Source: an uncultured Dehalococcoidia bacterium
GTDB lineage: Bacteria > Chloroflexota > Dehalococcoidia > Lucifugimonadales > UBA3495
NCBI GenBank assembly: GCA_958296385.1
Contig: OY282494.1
Location: 541,416 to 605,415, forward strand
Length of the DNA: 64,000 nucleotides
Direction of reading: 5' to 3'
In this document: piece by piece, positions 56,267-64,000 of the stretch
Layout: each line of letters begins with the position of its first letter
Numbering within the stretch: position 1 is the stretch's first letter
Translations under genes and position numbers: made by a program
Notes under the pieces: generated by a model
The model's database searches: none
What the model was told of the DNA's origin: nothing
What the model saw: only the letters and a program-made list of their open reading frames with translations

Positions 56267-57082
56267 ATGACTACCGCAAACATCGCCGCCCCCAAAACGC
56301 CGCCACTACCACCGCCACCGTCTGCGCCAACACCAGCACCGGACCGTTTCCGGTTTCCGGATCCGCCTGAACGTGAGCTTGATGAAATGACCAGCATCAA
56401 ATATCTGTACATGGAGGGCAGCGGCCTGCACCTCAAACGGCACCTGGGCAACCGGGATACCACCCTGATCACCGCCGACTTTTGGGTTGCCCGCGGGCCG
56501 CGCCCCGGCACTCTCGGACTGCGCCGCCCCGACCTGCTCATCGCCTTTGACGTCGACCTGGCCGCTTACGATGCCACCGGAGGCTATCTAATCTCAGAGC
56601 AGGGCAAGCCCCCGGACTTTGTGCTGGAGGTAGCATCGGAGAGCACGGCCCACGTGGACGCGGAGCAGAAGCCCCGTGATTACGCCGCGCTGGGTATCCC
56701 GGAATACTGGCGTTTTGACGCAACGGGGGAGTTTCACGACACTCGGCTGGCCGGTGACCGGCTGGTGAATGGCCGGTATGAGCCCATTCCTATAGAGGAA
56801 CTGCCCGACGGTTCTTTGCAGGGGTACAGCGCAGTGCTGAACCTGTACCTCCGGGCGGAGCAGGGGGGGTTGGGCTGGTATGACCCGGAAACCGGGCAGC
56901 ACATCCCGACGTTTGACGACGAGCGGGCGGGACGCCTCCAGTCTGAGGCCCGCGCCGAGCTGGAGCAGGCGGCCCGCATCCAGGAGCAGGCGGCCCGACT
57001 CCAAGAGCAGGCGGCCCGGCGGCGGGCTGAGGCGCGGGTTCGCGAGCTGGAGGAACAGCTCCGGCTGCGGGGGGGTGGGTAG
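56267..57082 (+). CDS. Uma2-family (DUF820) putative endonuclease with C-terminal coiled coil
   Basis: Protein of 271 residues. After a proline-rich start (TPPLPPPPSAPTPAPD) comes the PD-(D/E)xK-like Uma2 domain: RRPDLLIAFDV, then PPDFVLEVASEST (the E-x-K-type core, with K in DAEQKPRDYAALGIPEYWRFD). The C-terminal 60 residues form a charged coiled coil of repeats such as RIQEQAARLQEQAARRR. GGTGAGG lies 6 bases before ATG 56267, and TATAAT at 56196-56201 is a possible -10. Such genes are common in many copies in Chloroflexota and cyanobacteria; function unproven. Confidence 0.88.
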   Translation: MTTANIAAPKTPPLPPPPSAPTPAPDRFRFPDPPERELDEMTSIKYLYMEGSGLHLKRHLGNRDTTLITADFWVARGPRPGTLGLRRPDLLIAFDVDLAAYDATGGYLISEQGKPPDFVLEVASESTAHVDAEQKPRDYAALGIPEYWRFDATGEFHDTRLAGDRLVNGRYEPIPIEELPDGSLQGYSAVLNLYLRAEQGGLGWYDPETGQHIPTFDDERAGRLQSEARAELEQAARIQEQAARLQEQAARRRAEARVRELEEQLRLRGGG

Positions 57083-57217
57083 CCCTCTATCTGGGCGGCG
57101 GCGGCGGGCTGCTGTTTGATGTGCCGGGCTGTTGGGGGGATGGCGCTGGCGGGGGATGTGCTAAAATGGTTGTTGCTTTGTGCCTGCTATGCTTTGTCTT
57201 GTTTGGAGGGTTTGACG

Positions 57218-60200
57218 ATGTTGGCCCGGTTTGGACGCGTTTCGTTTAACAGCCGGATAGGTCGGAGGGGTGGCAGAATGATGGGCCGCCGCCGTCGCAC
57301 CCGCATTGGCATCGGCGTTGGGCTGGGCGGGGTGGTGGCGCTTTTGCTGGTGCTGGCGGGCCTGGCCTGGTTTGGCGTTGCCGGGGACGCGTTGGCTCAA
57401 AGCACTATTGATTACGATAGCGATGACGATGGGCTGATTGACGTTACTACGCTGGCTCAGCTGGATGCTATCCGCCATGACCTGGACGGCAACGGAGACC
57501 CCGTTACTGCGGGTACTGCCGCATACAACACCGCTTTTCAGAACCGCATAACCACCGCCAGCGGACGGATGGGCTGCCCCACCTCCGGCGGCTGCACCGG
57601 CTACGAGCTGCTGGACGACCTGGACTTTAACACCGACGGCAGCAGTGATAACAGCGCCGATGCGCCTTACGTCAACTGGACGCCCATCGGCACTTACACG
57701 GCCGTCTTTGAGGGCCGGGGCCGTACCATCTCCAACCTGAGCAGCAGCTCGAGTGCCAGTAATGTACACCTTGGGCTGTTCGGGACAGTGGGCAGCGCCG
57801 GCGTTATCTCCGCCGTGGGGCTGATTAATCCCACTTTAAGCTACGGAACGAGCAGCGTCACCGCCAATCTGGGCGCACTGGTGGGCGAGAACCACGGTAC
57901 AGTCATCGCCTCCTTTGTCAGTGGCGGTTCCGTTACCTCTGACAATCAAAACTCACGCAGCGGCGGACTGGTGGGGGAGAACAACGGCACGATACGCGCC
58001 TCTTGGTCCACCGCCGCCGTCAGCAGCACCATCCGATATGGTACGCCGATGTCCGGCGGGCTGGTGGGCTTGAACGAGCGCGGCGGCGCCATCATCGCCA
58101 GCTACGCCGCCGGCAGCGTTGACAGCATCCTTGACGAGACCAACCGGATAGCAACGCACAACGCGCACTGTCTGGTCGGCCGGAGCACCGGCGGCAGCAG
58201 CATAACCAACAGCTATTGGGACTCCAACGTGTGCACCTACCGCAGCACCCGCGGCGGCGGCGTGGGCTATCCCACCGTCGCATTTATAGCGCCCACCGGC
58301 TACACCGGCATCTACTCGGCCTGGAATCTGAATCTGGACGGTGCAGTCGGCAACGACGACCCCTGGGACTTCGGCACGCCCTCCCAATATCCCATCTTGC
58401 GCTACGGCCGTGATGCAGCGGGCCTCCAGCAGCAGCGCGCCACCGCCGTAGCCGTCATTGACTACGATGCCAACAATAACAATCTGATTGACGTCCGGAC
58501 GCTGGCCCAGCTGAACGCCATTCGCCACGACTTGAACGGCGATGGGGCCGGCGTGGCCGCCGGCACTGCCCGCGCCGAATACCTGGCCGCCTTCCCCGGC
58601 GGGCCCGAGGGGATGGGCTGCCCCGCTACCTGCACGGGCTACGAACTGCGGGCCGCCCTGGACTTTGACACCAGCGGCAACGACGACGTGGCCGACGCAC
58701 CTTACGCCAGCTGGACGCCCATCGGCGACGCTACTACGGCGTACAGCGGCGCCTTTAACGGCAACGGCCATACCATCGCCAACTTGACTATCAACGACAC
58801 CAGCACCACGACGAGCGTTAATCGGGTGGGGCTGTTCGGCGCCGCCAGCGGGGCCATCTCCGGCGTGGGCCTGCCCGGCGCCAGCGTGAACTCGGCCCGT
58901 GGCCTCGATCTGTATGCCGGCGCGCTGGTCGGCAACCTGCTCACCAACGGGTCGGTAACTTCGTCCTGGGCCGCGGGCAGTGTGACCTCCGGCTCCACTA
59001 GCAACCAGTTTAGAATCATCGGCGGCCTGGTGGGTAATGCCAGCGGCCCGGTGCGGGCCAGCTATGCCGGGGTGTCGGTAACCGCACACTCGACCGCCGA
59101 TTCAGTTTCAAGCGGCGGCCTGGTGGGACGCATAAACGGGCATCCGGTAACGGCCACTTACGCCACCGGCGCCGTATCCGGCGGCTCGGGCAACAGCTCT
59201 AACGCCGGCGGCCTGGTTGGCGTTGCCACCGGAACCGCCGCCGTCATCACGGCGTCTTACTCAACAGGCCGGGTCACCGGCACGCGCGCCAGCGACACCG
59301 GGCTGGTCGGGGATTTTGACAGTGGCGCATCGGCCGTCAACAGCTATTGGGACGTCGCCACCAGCGGCGTTGACGACGACGCTGACACCACCGGGGCGGA
59401 GGGCAAGACTACCAGCGAACTGAAAACGCCCACTGCCTACGGCACCAGCACCACCACCGACATCTACGCTGCCTGGAACGTGGACATTGACGGCGATACC
59501 AACGCCGACGACCCCTGGCACTTCGGCGGCGCATCCGACTACCCCACCCTGCAATACGGGCGGGACGCGGCCGGCATCTATCTCATCTTTAACCCGGGCG
59601 CGGCCACCAAAGACTACGACGACAACAATAACAATCTGATTGACGTTAGGACGCTGGCCCAGCTGAACGCCCTGCGTTATGACCTGGACGGCAATGGAGC
59701 AGTGTCCGGCGGCAACGCCATCGCCTACGGGCAGGCGTTCCCCGGCCTGACGACGGGGATGGGCTGCCCCGCTACCTGCCGGGGCTACGAACTGCGGGAA
59801 AACCTGGACTTTGACACCGACGGCAGCGGCACGGTGGACGGCGGCGACGCCTATCCCAGCTGGGCTCCCATCGGCAACATCGGCAACCTCGGCAACGATA
59901 ATGATGGGCAGCCGTACAGCGGCGCCTTTGACGGCAACGGCCATACCATCGCCAACTTGACCATCAACGACACCAACCGCTCGACGATCGTTAAGCGGGT
60001 GGGGCTGTTCGGCACCGCCAGCGGGGCCATCTCCGGCGTGGGCCTGCCCGACGTCAGCGTGACCACGGCCCGTGTCCTTGCTCTGAATGCCGGCGCGCTG
60101 GCCGGCCGCGTGGCCAGCGGCGGGTCGGTAACTGCCAGCTGGGCCACGGGCAGCCTGACGGCCAGCGACCATCTCCCCAGGTATCAGAAATATATCGGCG

Positions 60201-62647
60201 GCCTGGTGGGTAATGCCAGCGGCCCGGTGCGGGCCAGCTATGCCGGGGTGGACGTAACCGCAAACTCGGCCGCTACTGGCGCCAATGCCGGCGGCCTGGT
60301 TGGAACCCTCCTCGGCCAGCCGTTAACGGCCAGTTACGCCACCGGCAACGTAACCGGCGCCACCGCCACCGGCGACAACCCTAACACCGGCGGCCTGGTC
60401 GGCGATGCCGACGGCAGCGGGGCCGTCATCACGGCTTCTTACTCAACGGGTAGGGTCACTGGCCGGCGCTCCAGCGAAACCGGGCTGGTCGGCATCATTC
60501 AGGGTGGCGCATCGGTCGTCAACAGCTATTGGGACACCGACACCAGCGGCATTGGCGACGACACCGACACCGACGCTCCGGAGGGCAAGACTACCAGCGA
60601 TTTGCAGACGCCCGTTGACTACACCGGCATTTACTCGGCCTGGGATGCGAACCTTGACGGCGTGGACGGGGGCGATGTCCCCTGGCACTTTGGCGGCGTC
60701 GACGAATACCCGGCGCTGCAATACGGGGGGCTGGAACTTTACCGGCAGGGGCGCGCTTTCATTTTCAACCCCGACACGGTGTCCGTAACCGAGGGCGATG
60801 CCGCCGGTTCCACTTACACCGTTGCGCTGAGCAGCCGGCCCTCGGGCACGGTAACCGTAGCCATCGCCGACGCCGGCGACAAAGTAACCGCAACGCCGGC
60901 ATCTCTAACGTTCAACTCCGGCAACTGGAACACGGCGCAGACGGTAACGGTAAAAGCGGCGTCCGACGCCGACCTTGACGAGGACACCGACACCATAACG
61001 CACACGCCCACCGGAACCGGCTACCGCGCCAGCAATGCGGCCAGCCTGTCCGTAACCATCCTGGACACCACCGCGCCGGGCTTTACCTTTGCCCCGACCA
61101 GCCTGTCTATAGAGGAGGGCGCCACCAGCACTGAGTACACGGTGGTGCTGAATGACCAGCCCCCGGCTGAAACCACCATCGCCATTGCCACTGACATCGC
61201 CGGCGTCACCGTCAATCCGACGACCTTAACTTTCGCCGCTGACGCTACCTACAGCACCCCCAAGCCGGTAACAATCGACACGGTGGCGGACAGCACCATG
61301 GACCACGCGGCGTCCGGGCTGCGGCACACGCCCACCATCCGGGGCGTGGCCAGCGGCGCCGCGCTGCTGCCGCTGCTGCTGTACGAGCCCGGCAACGCAA
61401 CCACAACCCCAATTGAGTTCAGAGCGCCGCCGCCCGGCGGCTCCGGCACTTACACCGTTGGCTCCGGGGGGGGTGCGGTAACGTACACGATAAACAGCGA
61501 GGCTGGCGTCCCTGAGGGGATAACGGTCAAAACGAAGGCGGGACCGGGACAGGGCGCCAGCGTGGACACGACCATCACGTTCAGCGTGCCAGCCGACCCC
61601 GGCGCGCGCGCCGGCTACACTCTGGACGGGACTACGCTGGTGGACATCAGCGCAACGTCAGTGCCGCCGGGCGGCTTGGAAATCTGCCTGCCGCTACCCA
61701 CGGCCGCCGGCACCGGCCCGCCAGTGCTGATGCACTACACGGGGGGCAGCTGGCGGACGGTGCCGAGTTCGGTGCGCAACGGCAAAGTCTGCGGCACGGT
61801 AAGCAGCCTCTCGCCGTTCATCGCCGGCCGCGCCGCCGCACCCACAACGCCAACAGTAACGCCGCCCGATGCAGTAGCGCCGCCCGATGAGGAGGATGAC
61901 GACGACGAACCGACCGGCGCCGGGAGCGGCGGCAGTTCCGGCGGCGGCGGCGGTGGTGGCAGCTTCGGAGCCGGCGGCACAACGCCCCAGCCGACGCCAA
62001 CCCCGGCGCCCAAGTCCACGCCCACGCCAACGCCAACGCCGGCTACACCTACGCCGGCGCCAACCGCGATGCCGACGGCAGTACCGGCCACGCCGGCGCC
62101 TGTCCGGCCCACGCCAACGCCGGCGCCGGCGCCAACACCTAGGCCGACAGCGGCCCCAACGCTGGCGCCGGCCCCGCCGACGGCGATGCCGCCGACGCAA
62201 CCGCCCCCGGTAGCGGCCATCGTTCCGCAGCCGGCGGTAATCGGAGAGATTACGTTCAGCAATCCCAACCCGCAACCGGGCAGTTCGCTGATGGTAGAGT
62301 TCCAGGTAACCAACCCCGGAGCGGTAGCCACCGAGTACCAACTGGTGCTGGAAATCGCCGGCGAGGCAGTACAGCGCCAGACGGTTACGGTTGCGCCCGG
62401 CGAAACGCAGGATTTGCAGCTGCCCATAGTTGCCCCGGATGGCCAATCCGAGGTAACGGTTCGGGTGGATGAGCAGTCCAGGACGGCAACGCTGACGCCG
62501 GCCGTTTCCGAAACCGGAGCGGTAACGCCGGCTGTTGAGCCGGACGGCGGCGGCGTGTCGTGGCTGCTGTTTGGGATTATTGCGGTGGCAGCGCTGGTCA
62601 TCATCGGCGTCGGCGGCGCCCTGCTGAGGCGGCGGCGCGGCGGATAG
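57218..62647 (+). CDS. Large cell-surface protein with triplicated GLUG-type modules, Calx-beta-like domains and C-terminal anchor
   Basis: Predicted secreted, membrane-anchored protein of 1,809 residues. ATG 57218 follows GGAGGG by 7 bases. The arginine-rich N-terminus leads into a signal-type helix (VVALLLVLAGLAWFGVAG, cleavage likely after ALA). Three modules of about 350-385 residues start at 57403, 58456 and 59610. Each opens with an Asp-rich, calcium-site-like DYD...LIDV-TLAQLNAIRHDL segment and contains GGLVG...SY..G repeats. Then come two Calx-beta-like domains (60770-61350), a Gly/Pro/Thr linker with TPTPTP runs (61835-62220), a CARDB-like domain and a final membrane helix (WLLFGIIAVAALVIIGVGG) with RRRRGG. 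Probably an adhesin; ligand unknown. Confidence 0.85.
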   Translation: MLARFGRVSFNSRIGRRGGRMMGRRRRTRIGIGVGLGGVVALLLVLAGLAWFGVAGDALAQSTIDYDSDDDGLIDVTTLAQLDAIRHDLDGNGDPVTAGTAAYNTAFQNRITTASGRMGCPTSGGCTGYELLDDLDFNTDGSSDNSADAPYVNWTPIGTYTAVFEGRGRTISNLSSSSSASNVHLGLFGTVGSAGVISAVGLINPTLSYGTSSVTANLGALVGENHGTVIASFVSGGSVTSDNQNSRSGGLVGENNGTIRASWSTAAVSSTIRYGTPMSGGLVGLNERGGAIIASYAAGSVDSILDETNRIATHNAHCLVGRSTGGSSITNSYWDSNVCTYRSTRGGGVGYPTVAFIAPTGYTGIYSAWNLNLDGAVGNDDPWDFGTPSQYPILRYGRDAAGLQQQRATAVAVIDYDANNNNLIDVRTLAQLNAIRHDLNGDGAGVAAGTARAEYLAAFPGGPEGMGCPATCTGYELRAALDFDTSGNDDVADAPYASWTPIGDATTAYSGAFNGNGHTIANLTINDTSTTTSVNRVGLFGAASGAISGVGLPGASVNSARGLDLYAGALVGNLLTNGSVTSSWAAGSVTSGSTSNQFRIIGGLVGNASGPVRASYAGVSVTAHSTADSVSSGGLVGRINGHPVTATYATGAVSGGSGNSSNAGGLVGVATGTAAVITASYSTGRVTGTRASDTGLVGDFDSGASAVNSYWDVATSGVDDDADTTGAEGKTTSELKTPTAYGTSTTTDIYAAWNVDIDGDTNADDPWHFGGASDYPTLQYGRDAAGIYLIFNPGAATKDYDDNNNNLIDVRTLAQLNALRYDLDGNGAVSGGNAIAYGQAFPGLTTGMGCPATCRGYELRENLDFDTDGSGTVDGGDAYPSWAPIGNIGNLGNDNDGQPYSGAFDGNGHTIANLTINDTNRSTIVKRVGLFGTASGAISGVGLPDVSVTTARVLALNAGALAGRVASGGSVTASWATGSLTASDHLPRYQKYIGGLVGNASGPVRASYAGVDVTANSAATGANAGGLVGTLLGQPLTASYATGNVTGATATGDNPNTGGLVGDADGSGAVITASYSTGRVTGRRSSETGLVGIIQGGASVVNSYWDTDTSGIGDDTDTDAPEGKTTSDLQTPVDYTGIYSAWDANLDGVDGGDVPWHFGGVDEYPALQYGGLELYRQGRAFIFNPDTVSVTEGDAAGSTYTVALSSRPSGTVTVAIADAGDKVTATPASLTFNSGNWNTAQTVTVKAASDADLDEDTDTITHTPTGTGYRASNAASLSVTILDTTAPGFTFAPTSLSIEEGATSTEYTVVLNDQPPAETTIAIATDIAGVTVNPTTLTFAADATYSTPKPVTIDTVADSTMDHAASGLRHTPTIRGVASGAALLPLLLYEPGNATTTPIEFRAPPPGGSGTYTVGSGGGAVTYTINSEAGVPEGITVKTKAGPGQGASVDTTITFSVPADPGARAGYTLDGTTLVDISATSVPPGGLEICLPLPTAAGTGPPVLMHYTGGSWRTVPSSVRNGKVCGTVSSLSPFIAGRAAAPTTPTVTPPDAVAPPDEEDDDDEPTGAGSGGSSGGGGGGGSFGAGGTTPQPTPTPAPKSTPTPTPTPATPTPAPTAMPTAVPATPAPVRPTPTPAPAPTPRPTAAPTLAPAPPTAMPPTQPPPVAAIVPQPAVIGEITFSNPNPQPGSSLMVEFQVTNPGAVATEYQLVLEIAGEAVQRQTVTVAPGETQDLQLPIVAPDGQSEVTVRVDEQSRTATLTPAVSETGAVTPAVEPDGGGVSWLLFGIIAVAALVIIGVGGALLRRRRGG

Positions 62648-62739
62648 CGGCAAGCGCCAGCATCGCCCCAGCACTGCGGGCGCGCATCTCCGGAATGACG
62701 GGGAGGTGCGCCCGCAGTCATTCCGGCTGGCCCGGCAGG

Positions 62740-62951
62740 GGGTAGCGTTTCGTTTTAGGTGGTTTAATCAGCCCTCCCCCCTAATGTCATTCTGAGCGCA
62801 GCGAAGAATCTCGATGACGTAGGGCACACTTTGGGGGCAACGCCATTGCTACGCTGTCGAGATTCTTCGCTGCGCTCAGAATGACATTGGGGGGAAAGGG
62901 TGCTCAGAATGACATCAGGGAAACTAAACCACCTAAAACGGAACGCTACCC
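62740..62951. repeat. 212 bp nested inverted-repeat element (MITE-like)
   Basis: Outer inverted ends of 27 bases, 62740-62766 and 62925-62951, differ at one base. Nested inside are perfect 32-base arms, 62783-62814 and 62857-62888, which include GTCATTCTGAGCG. A third partial copy of that motif is at 62902-62915. It encodes nothing and fills the gap between the surface-protein gene and the oxidoreductase gene. The outer ends could be transposase-recognised. Confidence 0.8.
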
Positions 62952-63033
62952 GGCTGGGGGCGGTGGTTGAATGGTGGGGGCGGTTGGCCTACAATGTGCG
63001 GGTTGCAGCTGAACTGGGGCTTTGGAGGATTTG

Positions 63034-64000
63034 ATGATTACTACTTTTGACAGCCTGTATGCGGGCCACGTGGACATGGACGACGTGGGGTACGCCGGCG
63101 CGGCGGTGAATGACCGCTCGTATTCGGACGAGTACCTGGCCTCGGCGTTTGACAAGGGCGTGGCCATTGCGCAGACGCTGGACAAGCATGGCTACGATAC
63201 TTTCTGGATGGCAGAGCACCATTTCCAGCCGGAGGGGTACGAGTGTATTCCGAACCTGCTGATGTTCATTGTGCATCTGGCCCACGTAACGGAGCGGCTG
63301 AAGTTTGGGTGCGGTTTCAACATCGCCCCGATGTGGCATCCGCTGCGGCTGGCCGAGGACTTTGCGACCGCCGACTGGCTGACGAAAGGGCGGGTTACCT
63401 TTGGGGTTGGCCGGGGCTATCACACCCGTGAGGTGGAGTCTTTTGGCTCGCCGCTAATGGACCAGCCGGCGAACCGGGAGCTGTTTGAGGAGCAGGTGGA
63501 GGTGATATTCAAGGCGTTCAACGAGCGGTCGTTCTCGCATCACGGCAAGCATTTTGACTTCCCGCCGCCGGTGCCATACCGGGGGTACGAGCTGGAGGAG
63601 ATAACGCTGGTGCCGCGTCCGCGGACGCTGCCGGTGGAATGCTGGCAGCCGATACAGGGCGGCACGGGGCGCGCTTTGGAGTTTATGGCCAAGATGGGCA
63701 TTAAGGGCGTCATCGGGGGCGGCTCGTCGGAAGGCGGGGCGATGGACGGCATCATGCACGACTACCGGGACGCGCTGGCACGACACGGCAAGCCGGACGC
63801 CAAGCTGGGCGAGGATTTGGCGGTGGGGTTCCACTTCCACATTGCGCCGACGGTGGAAGAGGCAGCGCGCCAGGGCGCTCATTACTACGAAGAGAACCTC
63901 AAAATGTTCGGCCCGCTGCGGCTCACCCGGGGCCTGACCGAGCAGCAGATTCGGGACATCAGCAACCCGGAGCTGGCGCCCAACGCCGGACTGCCTACCA
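63034..64000 (+). CDS. LLM-class (luciferase-like) flavin-dependent oxidoreductase, 3' end outside window
   Basis: At least 322 residues are encoded before the window ends. GGAGG at 63024-63028 supports ATG 63034. The bacterial-luciferase fold is recognised from DKHGYDTFWMAEHHFQPEGY, FGCGFNIAPMWHPLRLAEDFATADWLTKGR (seen from GFNIAPMWHPLRLAEDFA) and FGVGRGYHTREVESFG. These enzymes use reduced FMN (or F420) to oxygenate diverse substrates. The particular substrate is unknown. Large families of them are typical of SAR202-type Chloroflexota. Confidence 0.9.
   Translation, partial: MITTFDSLYAGHVDMDDVGYAGAAVNDRSYSDEYLASAFDKGVAIAQTLDKHGYDTFWMAEHHFQPEGYECIPNLLMFIVHLAHVTERLKFGCGFNIAPMWHPLRLAEDFATADWLTKGRVTFGVGRGYHTREVESFGSPLMDQPANRELFEEQVEVIFKAFNERSFSHHGKHFDFPPPVPYRGYELEEITLVPRPRTLPVECWQPIQGGTGRALEFMAKMGIKGVIGGGSSEGGAMDGIMHDYRDALARHGKPDAKLGEDLAVGFHFHIAPTVEEAARQGAHYYEENLKMFGPLRLTRGLTEQQIRDISNPELAPNAGLPT

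Overview
This window reads as a chromosomal fragment of a GC-rich free-living bacterium, most likely a Chloroflexota of the SAR202/Dehalococcoidia kind. That is an inference. It rests on the monomeric isocitrate dehydrogenase, an 11-subunit complex I without NuoE/F/G, an SdhE(HdrB)-type succinate dehydrogenase, a CaiB/BaiF CoA-transferase, a luciferase-like flavin oxidoreductase, a PAC2 protein, and dispersed GTCATTCTGAGCG-type hairpins. No 16S gene is present, so placement stays provisional.

1-28 kb is mostly core metabolism. After a 5'-truncated thrS come two tandem TlpA-like lipoprotein genes. Each has an in-frame TGA exactly where the first Cys of the thioredoxin CxxC should be, followed by a SECIS-like hairpin, so both are probable selenoproteins. 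Next are a YyaL-like protein, a GPH-type transporter, isocitrate and malate dehydrogenases and a class III aminotransferase. A long leftward block then runs nuoABCDHIJK-(DUF2007-like)-LMN, nadK, a Nudix hydrolase and sdhA-sdhB-sdhE: electron entry, quinone reduction and NADP supply in one place.

28-37 kb holds an alpha/beta hydrolase, a 46-residue zinc-ribbon protein preceded by tandem 16-17 bp repeats, a CoA-transferase, an ITP/XTP pyrophosphatase, moaA-moaC, a tRNA-Met(CAT), a PAC2 protein and a 14-TM MFS exporter. A dispersed repeat of about 500 bp, containing a 214-224 bp core with terminal inverted repeats, occurs three times (near 5.0, 28.0 and 35.0 kb).

37-54.6 kb is a defence island. 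A nine-repeat CRISPR array is followed by a type I-G (formerly I-U) effector operon (cas8-like, cas3 with C-terminal HD, csb2, csb1) and cas2. The cas4-cas1 fusion gene is reduced to frameshifted, internally deleted remnants, so spacer acquisition is probably dead while interference genes look intact. Next to it lies a CBASS locus: an XRE repressor and a HExxH peptidase (CapH/CapP-like), a patatin phospholipase (CapV-like), a CD-NTase and an E2-E1 protein (Cap2-like), with no Cap3 visible. A promoter with a perfect palindrome sits inside this locus, between the regulator pair and the effector genes. An MrfA/YprA-like helicase follows, bracketed by two paralogous MFS genes.

55-64 kb holds a Uma2-family protein, a cell-surface protein of about 1,800 residues with three copies of one module, a 212 bp nested inverted-repeat element, and the 5' part of a luciferase-like oxidoreductase that runs off the window.
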